The notes beneath the pieces were generated by a model. It ran no database searches. It was not told the DNA's origin and saw only the letters and a list, made by a program, of their open reading frames with translations. The translations under genes and the position numbers were made by a program. DNA of 64,000 nt. Source: an uncultured Eubacteriales bacterium. GTDB lineage: Bacteria > Bacillota > Clostridia > Oscillospirales > Acutalibacteraceae. This document shows, piece after piece, positions 17,671 to 25,875 of the stretch (positions within the stretch are counted from its first letter, which is position 1; each line of letters opens with the position of its first letter). The stretch lies in contig CAKTVV010000012.1 of assembly GCA_934630515.1 (NCBI GenBank), forward strand, positions 28,880 to 92,879, in the 5' to 3' direction.

Positions 17671-19791
17671 TCATCGGTAGGCGACCTCCTCATAAACGGA
17701 TACGAGGAAGGTGAAGAACTGGGAGATCAGGATCGCACAGAGAAACAGAATGAACACCACCAAAATCATGAAGAAGATGGTGACCAGCCCCGTCAGCAGA
17801 AACTGGAAGAAATCGTATTCGTGCATCTTCATGGTCGCCACCGCCACCAGGAAGAAGGTGTAGAGCAGCATCACCGTCGTCAGCGCCCCGATCAGCCCGG
17901 AGGTGGACAGGGGCAGGAACCGGGTCAGCAGCACCCGCACCAGCTGGAACAGGACCCACGGCACCAGCGCATAAGCGGTGGCGGTATAGACCTCCCGGAG
18001 GGTGCCCTTGCCGGAGAACATGGAGCAGACCAGCCAGTTGCACACCGACCACAGCACCAGCAGACCGGCGGTGCTGCCCAGCGTATACAGCGAATTGTAA
18101 TTGCGCAGCAGCGTATCCGTATACAGGAACCCGGCGCCGATCACATTCAGCACCGCCGCCACATAAAACAGCACCGTGATCCCCATCGCCGCCTTGACCG
18201 AGCCGAGCTTTTTATACTTCATCTCGTCGTAGCTGTCAAAGGGGTGAAACGGTACCCGCAGCATCAGCTGCAGCTGCGGGTTGGTGATCAGCCGCTTTTT
18301 CCGGCGGCGCAGCCACAGCCAAAGCCCCACCACGGCGCCGATGACCGCCACAATCAGCAGCAGGATCCACACAAAGTGGTCGGCGATGAACTGGGAGACC
18401 AGCTCCTGCCACGCCAGATCGTACACGGAATAATCCATTCCGGTGCGGGCCGCCTCCAGCGCCGCCCGGTAGTCGCCCTCGTTATAGTACGCCATCGCCA
18501 GACCCTTATAGGCGGGATGGCAGTTCCGGTTGAGGGACAGCACCTCCTGCCACAGGTTCTTCGCCTGGGCATAGTCGCCGTCCAGATACAGCCCCTGCGC
18601 CTGAAAGAGCTTGTCGCCGTAGTCGGTCATCCGGAACACGGTGACGGTGTAGCTGTCCTGATCCGCCACCAGCACGTCCCGGCCGTTGAGGGCCAGCGCC
18701 GTCGCCTTGCGGAACACGCCCAGCTGGTTTCCCTGCCCATAGCCGCCGCCGAAGGCGGACAGCAGGTTGCAGTCGGTGTCATAGATGTACACCGTGCCGT
18801 TGCCGCCATCCAGCACATAGATGAATCCGTCGTCGCTGACCGCCACCGAGGTCAGATCCTGCACGGCGGCGCCCTCCGGCTTGGAGGTCTCCAGAAAATT
18901 CACCGTGGAGGAGGTCACGGAATCCCCGTCCAGCTTACGCTTATAGAGGATGTTATCGCCGTTGTGGCTGATCTTCCGCAGCTGCCCCACCGTCCCCTGA
19001 GAGCTGTATTTGTCCGAGCTGATGGCGCCGGTGACGGTGATCATGAAATCCTCGGTGTCAAAGCAGAAATCCGTGAAGGAATAGGGCAGGGTCTTGACGG
19101 ACGCCGCCTTTTTCGCATCGGTGCTGGTGAGCCGCTTCCACAAATAGGACAGGGTGTCCAGCGCCGACGCCTCCACGGTGTTGGAGCCGTAGAAGCCCAT
19201 AAATTCGTATTCCGGCGAGTACATCAGCGCTCCGTAATAGCACCCAAGGCTGAGGATATAGGTGTACCCCTCCGTATCCTTTTCGATGGCTATGGGGTGG
19301 AACAGGAAATCCTCCGGGATCAGCGACGACTGGGGGCTGCCCAGCGTCTGCTGCACCACGCCGTCGGCGCTGCAGATCAGGATGCGCTCATGGTTGGTGT
19401 CGGCGATATAGAGGTTGCCCTCCCCGTCGGCATATACCCCGCCGGCGCCCTCAAAATCCACGGCGCCCTCCCCGTCGGTCACCGGGATCTCCCGGGCGGC
19501 GGAATAATCGGAGCGGATGGAGATGAGCCGGGAGGTACCGCCGCACAGCAGCAGGATCTCTCCGTTCGGCTGGCGGAAAATATCGGTGATCCCCTCCAGA
19601 CTGCTGGTCAATCCCAGCGAGGCGGCACTCATCTCCTGCACGGCGGCATACATTTCCCGGGTCACGTTGACCTCGATGGCGCCGGGAACGTCCGCACGGG
19701 TGTAGGAATCCGTGACGCCCGCCGCCGCCGGCAGCACCGTCGCCGCCGCTAACACAACGAGAAGTGCAAAAACAGCTATTTTCTTGAACAA
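17671..19791 (-). CDS. Secreted NHL-type beta-propeller fused to TPR-like and Yip1 membrane domains
   Basis: The product has 706 residues and begins with a signal peptide (MFKKIAVFALLVVLAAATVLP). Residues about 60-400 contain NHL-like propeller repeats (GVYADGEGNLYIADTNHERI, VAVSDDGFIYVLDGGNGTVY, ALALNGRDVLVADQDSYTV). A TPR-like segment follows (YLDGDYAQAKNLWQEVLSLN, YYNEGDYRAALEAARTGM). A membrane helix with a basic stop (LWLWLRRRKKR) leads into a Yip1-like domain of about five more helices. The arrangement places the propeller outside and the Yip1 part in the membrane. It is encoded between permease genes and the DUF5696-like lipoprotein, so it may be a scaffold or sensor of the uptake complex. 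That role is an inference; no catalytic motif is visible. Confidence 0.8.
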   Translation of the reverse strand: MFKKIAVFALLVVLAAATVLPAAAGVTDSYTRADVPGAIEVNVTREMYAAVQEMSAASLGLTSSLEGITDIFRQPNGEILLLCGGTSRLISIRSDYSAAREIPVTDGEGAVDFEGAGGVYADGEGNLYIADTNHERILICSADGVVQQTLGSPQSSLIPEDFLFHPIAIEKDTEGYTYILSLGCYYGALMYSPEYEFMGFYGSNTVEASALDTLSYLWKRLTSTDAKKAASVKTLPYSFTDFCFDTEDFMITVTGAISSDKYSSQGTVGQLRKISHNGDNILYKRKLDGDSVTSSTVNFLETSKPEGAAVQDLTSVAVSDDGFIYVLDGGNGTVYIYDTDCNLLSAFGGGYGQGNQLGVFRKATALALNGRDVLVADQDSYTVTVFRMTDYGDKLFQAQGLYLDGDYAQAKNLWQEVLSLNRNCHPAYKGLAMAYYNEGDYRAALEAARTGMDYSVYDLAWQELVSQFIADHFVWILLLIVAVIGAVVGLWLWLRRRKKRLITNPQLQLMLRVPFHPFDSYDEMKYKKLGSVKAAMGITVLFYVAAVLNVIGAGFLYTDTLLRNYNSLYTLGSTAGLLVLWSVCNWLVCSMFSGKGTLREVYTATAYALVPWVLFQLVRVLLTRFLPLSTSGLIGALTTVMLLYTFFLVAVATMKMHEYDFFQFLLTGLVTIFFMILVVFILFLCAILISQFFTFLVSVYEEVAYR

Positions 19792-19813
19792 GGTGATCCT
19801 TCCCTCCCGTTGT

Positions 19814-20677
19814 TTATTCTTTGATGCCCGAGCTGCTCATGGTCTCCAGCACATTCCCCTGGGTCAGCAAAAACACCAGAATCGGCGGGATCATCATCAG
19901 CACCGTGATCGCCATGGAGCTGCCGGAGCGGGCGATTCCGCCCGCCGCCACGGAGCTCATCACCGACGGCAGCGTTTTCAGCTCCTCGCTGAAGATAGTG
20001 CCGGTGGACTGGGTGGACCACATGGCTTGGAACGAGAACAGCAGCACCGTCATCAACGCCGGTTTCATGATAGGCATCACGATGCGCCCGTACATCACCA
20101 GCACCCCGGCGCCGTCGATCCGGGCAGCCTCCAGCAGCGAGTTGTTCACGCTGGCATCCATAAACTGCTTCATCAGGAAGCAGCTGACCGTCGAAGCCAG
20201 CGTGGGGAAAATATACACCCAGTAGGTATCGATCAGGTGCAGCTTGGAAAAGATCAGATACTGGGGCACCGCCAGCGTGACGGCGTTATACAGCATCATC
20301 ATCTGGATGAGGGTGAAGATCGCCTTGCGCCCCCGAACCTTGGATTTCGACAGGGTGAACGCCGCCATCGACCCCACCAGCACCGACAGAAGCGTGGTGG
20401 TGATGGAGATGAACAGGCTGTTGAACAGATACCGGGAGATCGGCACCTGCAGATTGCTCAGCAGCGCCGGCAGCACCTTGAAATTCCGCAGGGTCGGTCG
20501 GACCACGTAGAACTTCGGGGGGAAGATCAGCAGCTCATCCAGCGGCTTGAGGGATGTCAATATGCAGTAAAACAGCGGAAAGACCGTAAACAGCCCTGCA
20601 CCCAGCAGGACCGCAAAGAAAACGACGTTTCCTGCCTTTGAGCGGGTGAACCGCCTGTATTGCGCATTCTTTGCCAA
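19814..20677 (-). CDS. Carbohydrate ABC transporter permease, MalG type (transporter 1)
   Basis: The product has 287 residues with six predicted membrane helices. The N-terminus (GLFTVFPLFYCILTSLKPLD) and the cytoplasmic loop EAARIDGAGVLVMYGRIVMP are characteristic of MalG-type permeases. It pairs with the MalF-type subunit encoded just upstream (20695-21609, 17 bases away) and receives substrate from the large solute-binding protein at 21647-24472. The ATPase is not encoded in the window. Confidence 0.93.
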   Translation of the reverse strand: MAKNAQYRRFTRSKAGNVVFFAVLLGAGLFTVFPLFYCILTSLKPLDELLIFPPKFYVVRPTLRNFKVLPALLSNLQVPISRYLFNSLFISITTTLLSVLVGSMAAFTLSKSKVRGRKAIFTLIQMMMLYNAVTLAVPQYLIFSKLHLIDTYWVYIFPTLASTVSCFLMKQFMDASVNNSLLEAARIDGAGVLVMYGRIVMPIMKPALMTVLLFSFQAMWSTQSTGTIFSEELKTLPSVMSSVAAGGIARSGSSMAITVLMMIPPILVFLLTQGNVLETMSSSGIKE

Positions 20678-20694
20678 ATCGTACCGCTCCTCAC

Positions 20695-21609
20695 TTACTC
20701 ACTTTTCCCGATGAGGTTGAGAATCGCTCCGATGCCGTATCGGAAAGCGATCACCACCGCAAACAGGAACACCGACAGCGCCGCCGCATAGCCCATCTCA
20801 TAGCGGGAGGTCGCCACATCCTCGATATACGACACCAGCGTATCCACCGAATTGTTCACGCTGGGGTAGCCCGCCAGCGTCTTGATCAGGGTGCTGATGG
20901 AAAACGCCGCCTGGATCTGCATCACGGCGCTGAACAGCAGAATGGTCTTCATGGACGGCAGGGTGATATACCACAGCTCGTGCCACCGGGTGCGGATGCC
21001 GTCGATCGCACCCGCCTCATACAGCTCCGTGTTCACATTCTGCAGACCGGAGATATTCGCCAGGAAGGAAATGCCCATGCTCATCCACAGCTGCACCAGC
21101 ACGATCACGAAAAAGTTATAGCTGGTGTTCTGGAACCACTGGATCGGCTCGGTGATGAACCCGAAGCTCAGCAGGATGTTATTCACATAGGCATAGCTGT
21201 CGCCGGAAAACATCACCTGCCAGATATACAGGGCGTTGCCCACCAGCGAGGGCACATAGAACACAAAGGTCAGCAGCACCCGGATGGCACGGGGAAACTC
21301 GTTGATCATCCACGCCAGCAGAAACGCCAGCAGATATCCGCCCGGTCCCACGATAAGAGCAAATTTGAGAGTCGTCCCCACCACCTTAAAGAAGGTGCGG
21401 TCCGCCGTGAACATCCGGATGTAGTTGCCGAAGCCGATGAACAGCGGCGAGGACACCATGTCGTAGTCAAAAAAGCTCAACACCATGGACGCCAGCACCG
21501 GCAGCATATTAAAGATAAAGAAAGCCAGCAAAAAGGGCAGCAGGATCAGATAGAACATCACGTCCTCCCGCACAGCACCCTGTCGGATGGCGGCATTGCG
21601 TTTTCTCAC
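20695..21609 (-). CDS. Carbohydrate ABC transporter permease, MalF type (transporter 1)
   Basis: The product has 304 residues with a basic cytoplasmic N-terminus and about six membrane segments. VLLTFVFYVPSLVG is the typical MalF-family third-helix region, and the EAA loop is YEAGAIDGIRTRWHELWYITLP. It lies between the gene for the large solute-binding protein and its MalG-type partner, the usual order binding protein, MalF, MalG. Substrate is presumably an oligosaccharide released from the locus's target glycan. Confidence 0.93.
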   Translation of the reverse strand: MRKRNAAIRQGAVREDVMFYLILLPFLLAFFIFNMLPVLASMVLSFFDYDMVSSPLFIGFGNYIRMFTADRTFFKVVGTTLKFALIVGPGGYLLAFLLAWMINEFPRAIRVLLTFVFYVPSLVGNALYIWQVMFSGDSYAYVNNILLSFGFITEPIQWFQNTSYNFFVIVLVQLWMSMGISFLANISGLQNVNTELYEAGAIDGIRTRWHELWYITLPSMKTILLFSAVMQIQAAFSISTLIKTLAGYPSVNNSVDTLVSYIEDVATSRYEMGYAAALSVFLFAVVIAFRYGIGAILNLIGKSE

Positions 21610-21646
21610 ATTCTTCGCCTCATTCTGTCGTTACAAGATAGATCGG

Positions 21647-24472
21647 TCATCGGTTGGCATACTGCTTCCACTTGCGGTCGATCTCGTCGTCCGCCTCCTT
21701 GCCGAAGCGCATGAGCATATCCTTGGAGTTCTTGTTGGAATTCACCACGTTCCAATACGCCTGATAGATGGAACGGGAGACGTAGTAGCTGCCCGGATAC
21801 TCCGGCAGCTCCTGCACATTCTGCCAGGCGTCGAGAATCGACGCCTGCTCCTCCCGGCTCCAGGAGAACTGCCGGAATGCCTCAGTGTTCGCCACCGCTA
21901 CCCGGCCGGTGGGACCCAGCACCGACTCCAGATCGTTGGAATAGGACATCTGGGTGTCGGCGGAGGTCCACCACTTGAGGAATTCCCACGCCCCCGACGG
22001 ATTCGCAGAGGATTTGAGGATCACGCACCCGGTGCCGCCGCCGCTCACCGCATGGGAGACGGTGCCGTCGCTCTGCACGGTGCCGGGGATCGCCGTTACG
22101 CCCCACAGCCCCTCGATCTCGGGGGCAGCCGCCTTGATGGTGTTAAACAGGGTATATGAGCTGATGCCCAGCGGGGTGGTGCCGGTACGGAACCGGTTAT
22201 AGAAATCCAACGTCTTGGGGAATTTCAGCTTGGTATAATAATTCGTCCACTGACCGAAGATCTCCATCGCCTCGGCGGACAGCAGATTGGTCTTTTTGCC
22301 GTCCTCCGCATACAGCGGCACGCCGTTTTGCAGCAGCAGACTGGGGAAAATATTGTTGCTGCCCACACCCAGATTCGCCTGTGCCACATCGGTGGCGGCA
22401 GTGATGGGCAGATACACCGTCATATTATTGCGCATGAGGATCTTGGCGACCAGATTCAGCTCCTCCCATGTCGTCGGCACCGACAGACCGTACTCCGCCA
22501 GAATATCCTTGCGATAGAACATCATGTAGAAATTCTGGGTGTCCGGCAGGGCATACAGTCCGCCGTTGAAGCGATAGGGGGTGTCGGCGCCGGGCATAAA
22601 CCGGGTCAGCACCTCGTCGCAGTCCTCAAATTCCGACAGATTCCGCAGCACACCACGCAGCGCCAGATTCACCGGCTCCGAGCGCACCATCTGCAGGAAG
22701 CAGTCCGGTCCGTTGCCCGACAGAATCGCCTGAATGACCGTGGCGTTCGCCAGCCGCAGGTTCACCTGCACATGGCTCTGGGGCTCAAAGGAACGCTTGA
22801 TGAGAGAATTCAGCACCTGCGCCTGATCCCGGCCCCACGAGACCCAAATGGTGATGGACTGTCCGTCCCCGTCGCCGCCGGCTACGGTGTTATAATCCTT
22901 GGAGAAGGACACCGCAAACCGCCGGGCGGAAAACGCCAGCTGCCGGAAAAAGCCGCTGCTTTCAAAGGGCTCCTCGGCACCCACCGGGTTGAGGGTGATC
23001 CGATCCAGATCCAGCGGCATCTCCCGCAGCTCCTGCAGCACCGAGGACACCGAGCAATAATTGGAATAGTAGGTGTCCTTATACCGATGCGCCTCATACC
23101 GGTGATTCAGCATCTGCTCCACCGTGTTCCGCATATTCAGGATCACCGCATACTTGGAGCCGCTCGTCTCGCCGGTCACCTGCTGCAGCGCCTCACCGGA
23201 CTCCTGCAGCCGGGCGGCAATGGTCTGCAGCCGCTCCTCCATATCGGCGATCTGGGTGAACAGGTCATAATCCCGATAGATATCCACCGTCTCGCCGGTG
23301 ATCTTCGTCATATCCACATAAAGGGTGCCCAGTTGGGACACCGCCTGAGTCAGCAGGGTGCGCACCTGCGCCATATCCGCCGCCGTCACCGACAGCCCGA
23401 TGCGGTGCTTGCCGGCGGAGAGATACACCAGATAAGGTGTGCCGTCGTCAGCGGAGAAAAATTGCTTTTGCCAATCCTCGCCGTAGGGGAAGCCCACCTG
23501 CGCCGCCTCGGCAAAGGGGATCTCTCCGTCCACCGTCAGGGTGCGGTAGCTCTTGCCGCCGATATTGCTGCTCTGACGGAAGGAAAAGCCCAACTGGTAA
23601 TAGCCTGCCGGCAGCTCCGGGGTCTCCCACACCAGCGTCTCGCCCACCGTCTTCCAGTTGCCGCCGCCGATGTAGTTGATGCGGTTGCGGTCGGCGCTCT
23701 GGGGGGTCACCGCCACCGAGGCGCCGTCGTTCTTGCCCACCAGATAATAGCTGGATTTCACCGCAGCGTCTTCGCCCTCCAGCACCACCGTGTCGCCGGT
23801 ATAATACTGCGCCGTATCGGTGGGAGCGGTGTAGGCCGCCGGCGTCGCCGCCGGGGCAAACCGGAAATACTCCAGCTGAATGGCATCCTCCTGCGGCTCC
23901 AGCGCCACCGTATGGGTGCCGGCGGTCAGATACACCCGGTACTTCTCGCCGCACTGGATGGATTCGTCCACCGCCTCGTTATAGAAATACTCCGTATACG
24001 GCACCTGCTGGGCGACAAACTCGTTGCCCAGATCGTCCGTATGCACCTCGCCGTCCTCATTCGTCCACATCCGGGGAAACTCCAGCGCCGACGCCGCCTC
24101 ATAGGGGTAGGCACCGTCCACCCGCAGCCCCAGAGTGACGCCGGACATCTGCCGCTGAGGTGCTCGGTAGGACAGCCCGACGTAGTAATAGGCGCTCTCC
24201 GGCACCGCCAGCGGGAAAGAGATCGCCTCTTTCTCCAGCACGGCTCCCTCCAGCGCATACACCGCCTCGGCGGTCGCCGCCGGGGTATCGCCGTGGGCGG
24301 CGACATAAGCGGCATAGTCGGCGTCGCCGGCAGCCGTCGTCGCCGGTGCCGTGCTGCTCTGCGCCGTTTCCTCCGCCGCAGCCGCCGGCACCCCCCAGGG
24401 AGCGAGCCCCACCAGCAGCGCCAGCGCTCCCAACAGCGCCACGCTGCGTACGACTTGTTTACTCACTTTCAT
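21647..24472 (-). CDS. Very large extracellular solute-binding protein with N-terminal carbohydrate-binding-like domains
   Basis: The product has 941 residues, about twice the usual size of a sugar-binding protein. It has a signal peptide (VRSVALLGALALLVGLAPWG) without a lipobox cysteine, so it may be secreted or held by its uncleaved signal. Residues about 70-370 form two related beta-sandwich-like modules (ALEGAVLEKEAISFPL, VVLEGEDAAVKSSYYLVG, ending in YRVYLTAGTHTVAL and YLVYLSAGKHRIGL). A helical segment follows (about 370-530). The SBP_bac_1-type binding fold begins near ITIWVSWGRDQAQVLNSLI and includes LYALPDTQNFYMMFYRKDIL and AWEFLKWWTSADTQ. It delivers ligand to the adjacent MalF/MalG pair. 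The extra domains may give a second glycan-contact surface or dock to the DUF5696 or Yip1 proteins; this is inference. Confidence 0.85.
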   Translation of the reverse strand: MKVSKQVVRSVALLGALALLVGLAPWGVPAAAAEETAQSSTAPATTAAGDADYAAYVAAHGDTPAATAEAVYALEGAVLEKEAISFPLAVPESAYYYVGLSYRAPQRQMSGVTLGLRVDGAYPYEAASALEFPRMWTNEDGEVHTDDLGNEFVAQQVPYTEYFYNEAVDESIQCGEKYRVYLTAGTHTVALEPQEDAIQLEYFRFAPAATPAAYTAPTDTAQYYTGDTVVLEGEDAAVKSSYYLVGKNDGASVAVTPQSADRNRINYIGGGNWKTVGETLVWETPELPAGYYQLGFSFRQSSNIGGKSYRTLTVDGEIPFAEAAQVGFPYGEDWQKQFFSADDGTPYLVYLSAGKHRIGLSVTAADMAQVRTLLTQAVSQLGTLYVDMTKITGETVDIYRDYDLFTQIADMEERLQTIAARLQESGEALQQVTGETSGSKYAVILNMRNTVEQMLNHRYEAHRYKDTYYSNYCSVSSVLQELREMPLDLDRITLNPVGAEEPFESSGFFRQLAFSARRFAVSFSKDYNTVAGGDGDGQSITIWVSWGRDQAQVLNSLIKRSFEPQSHVQVNLRLANATVIQAILSGNGPDCFLQMVRSEPVNLALRGVLRNLSEFEDCDEVLTRFMPGADTPYRFNGGLYALPDTQNFYMMFYRKDILAEYGLSVPTTWEELNLVAKILMRNNMTVYLPITAATDVAQANLGVGSNNIFPSLLLQNGVPLYAEDGKKTNLLSAEAMEIFGQWTNYYTKLKFPKTLDFYNRFRTGTTPLGISSYTLFNTIKAAAPEIEGLWGVTAIPGTVQSDGTVSHAVSGGGTGCVILKSSANPSGAWEFLKWWTSADTQMSYSNDLESVLGPTGRVAVANTEAFRQFSWSREEQASILDAWQNVQELPEYPGSYYVSRSIYQAYWNVVNSNKNSKDMLMRFGKEADDEIDRKWKQYANR

Positions 24473-24505
24473 TCCGTCCTCCTGAAACCGTCGAGACCGG
24501 CTCGG

Positions 24506-25861
24506 TCAGCCCAGCCATTTCACCAGCCGGGGATGGGCGTCAAAGGTGGCGATCGCCTGCTCCAGCGCCTCCGCCCCGGTGGGGCGGAAGCTCAGCCCCT
24601 TGACGATCTCCACATAGTCATGGATACCGGAGGGCGTTTTCTGATAATAGGTGTTATCGGTCACCGTCAGCCCTGCCTGCTCCTTGGGAGATTTGGTGTA
24701 GATCAGGGCGCAGTCGGCGCAATCCAGCACATTTTCCGTGATCACGAAATCGTGCAGATCCTCATAGAGATTGTACCAGCCCAGCAGCGACCCCTGATTT
24801 TCCTTCTTGCACCGCTGGAGACCGCCCCAGCCGTATCCGGCGAACCGGATCAGATTTCCCTTGTAGAGAATGTGGTCGATATGGGGCGGCCGCTTATCCG
24901 TCGCCCGTCCTGCCCAGAACTCGATGTTCATGCAGCAGTATTCGATGAGGTTATCCGCAAAGCAGATATGCTCGAACCGGGCGCCCTCCTCACCGAAGCC
25001 CTGAAAGGTTAGGGCGGCGTCAAACTGCTGATAAATCCAGCAGTTTTTCACGGTGATATGGCTGCCGAAGTACCACACCTGAAAGGCGTTGCCGTACCGG
25101 GAGGGGACATTCCGCCGCTCATCAAAACCGCAGAGCTTGCCGCCGCACCAGCCTACCACGCAGCCCCGTACCTCCACCCGGTCGATCTCGCCCAGATGGA
25201 ACGGACCAAAGGTGAAATACTGAAAATGCAGGTTCTCCGCCTGAAAATCCTCTATGTAGCTGCCCCGGAACGCCACATCCGTGGTGCTGATCTCGATATT
25301 ATCGAAGTATTCTCCCGGATTGCCGCCGGTGAAGTAGAGGTAAAAGACCCCCTCCTCTGCGGTATGGTAAAAATCGCCGTCCCGCTCCAGCTCCGCCCGG
25401 GTGTAGCGCCAGCGCCCCAGCAGCGTATCGTGATTAAAGGTGGCGATGCCCGCCCGGGTATGCTGCAGAGGGGTGCACCAGACGGCGGGATCCTCCGTCT
25501 GGTGCCAGATGGCGGGATCGGCATAATCCCGGAGGGAGCCATAGATACGGGGCTTGTCGCCGGTGCCGTAGGCGCCGAAGTATACGCCGCTGTGCGCCAT
25601 ATGCTTCTGCGCCGAGCGGAACACCGAGCCCCGCTCAAACAGCACCGCATCCCCCGCCTCCAGCGGCAGGGCCTCCAGCCCCTCAAAGCTCCGCCGGGGG
25701 CGCTCCGGGGACAGCCCGTCGTTGGCGTCGTCCCCCCGCTGCGATACATAGTAGGTGCTCCTGCGGGCGCTCACCGTATCCGGCGCCTCCAGGATCTGCT
25801 TTTTCCGTGCCTGAGCAGCGGCGTCTGCGCCGCCGGTCTGCCCCTTCACCTGTTCCATCAT
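24506..25861 (-). CDS. Right-handed parallel beta-helix protein without signal peptide
   Basis: The product has 451 residues, starting at ATGATG behind GGGAG. There is no hydrophobic N-terminus, so a cytoplasmic location is likely. Residues 10-35 (TGGADAAAQARKKQILEAPD) match the short helical lead-in of the two exported paralogues in this operon, followed by the same domain start (STYYVSQRGDDANDGLSPE) and core motifs (GDAVLFERGSVFR, GAYGTGDKPRIYGS, SRYGNAFQVWYFG, FDAALTFQGFG). The domain covers nearly the whole protein. Aligned with the paralogues it is probably a lyase- or hydrolase-like enzyme acting on imported oligosaccharide. No catalytic residues can be named. It sits 14 bases downstream of the lipoprotein paralogue. 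Confidence 0.8.
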   Translation of the reverse strand: MMEQVKGQTGGADAAAQARKKQILEAPDTVSARRSTYYVSQRGDDANDGLSPERPRRSFEGLEALPLEAGDAVLFERGSVFRSAQKHMAHSGVYFGAYGTGDKPRIYGSLRDYADPAIWHQTEDPAVWCTPLQHTRAGIATFNHDTLLGRWRYTRAELERDGDFYHTAEEGVFYLYFTGGNPGEYFDNIEISTTDVAFRGSYIEDFQAENLHFQYFTFGPFHLGEIDRVEVRGCVVGWCGGKLCGFDERRNVPSRYGNAFQVWYFGSHITVKNCWIYQQFDAALTFQGFGEEGARFEHICFADNLIEYCCMNIEFWAGRATDKRPPHIDHILYKGNLIRFAGYGWGGLQRCKKENQGSLLGWYNLYEDLHDFVITENVLDCADCALIYTKSPKEQAGLTVTDNTYYQKTPSGIHDYVEIVKGLSFRPTGAEALEQAIATFDAHPRLVKWLG

Positions 25862-25875
25862 AATTCAAACTCCCA

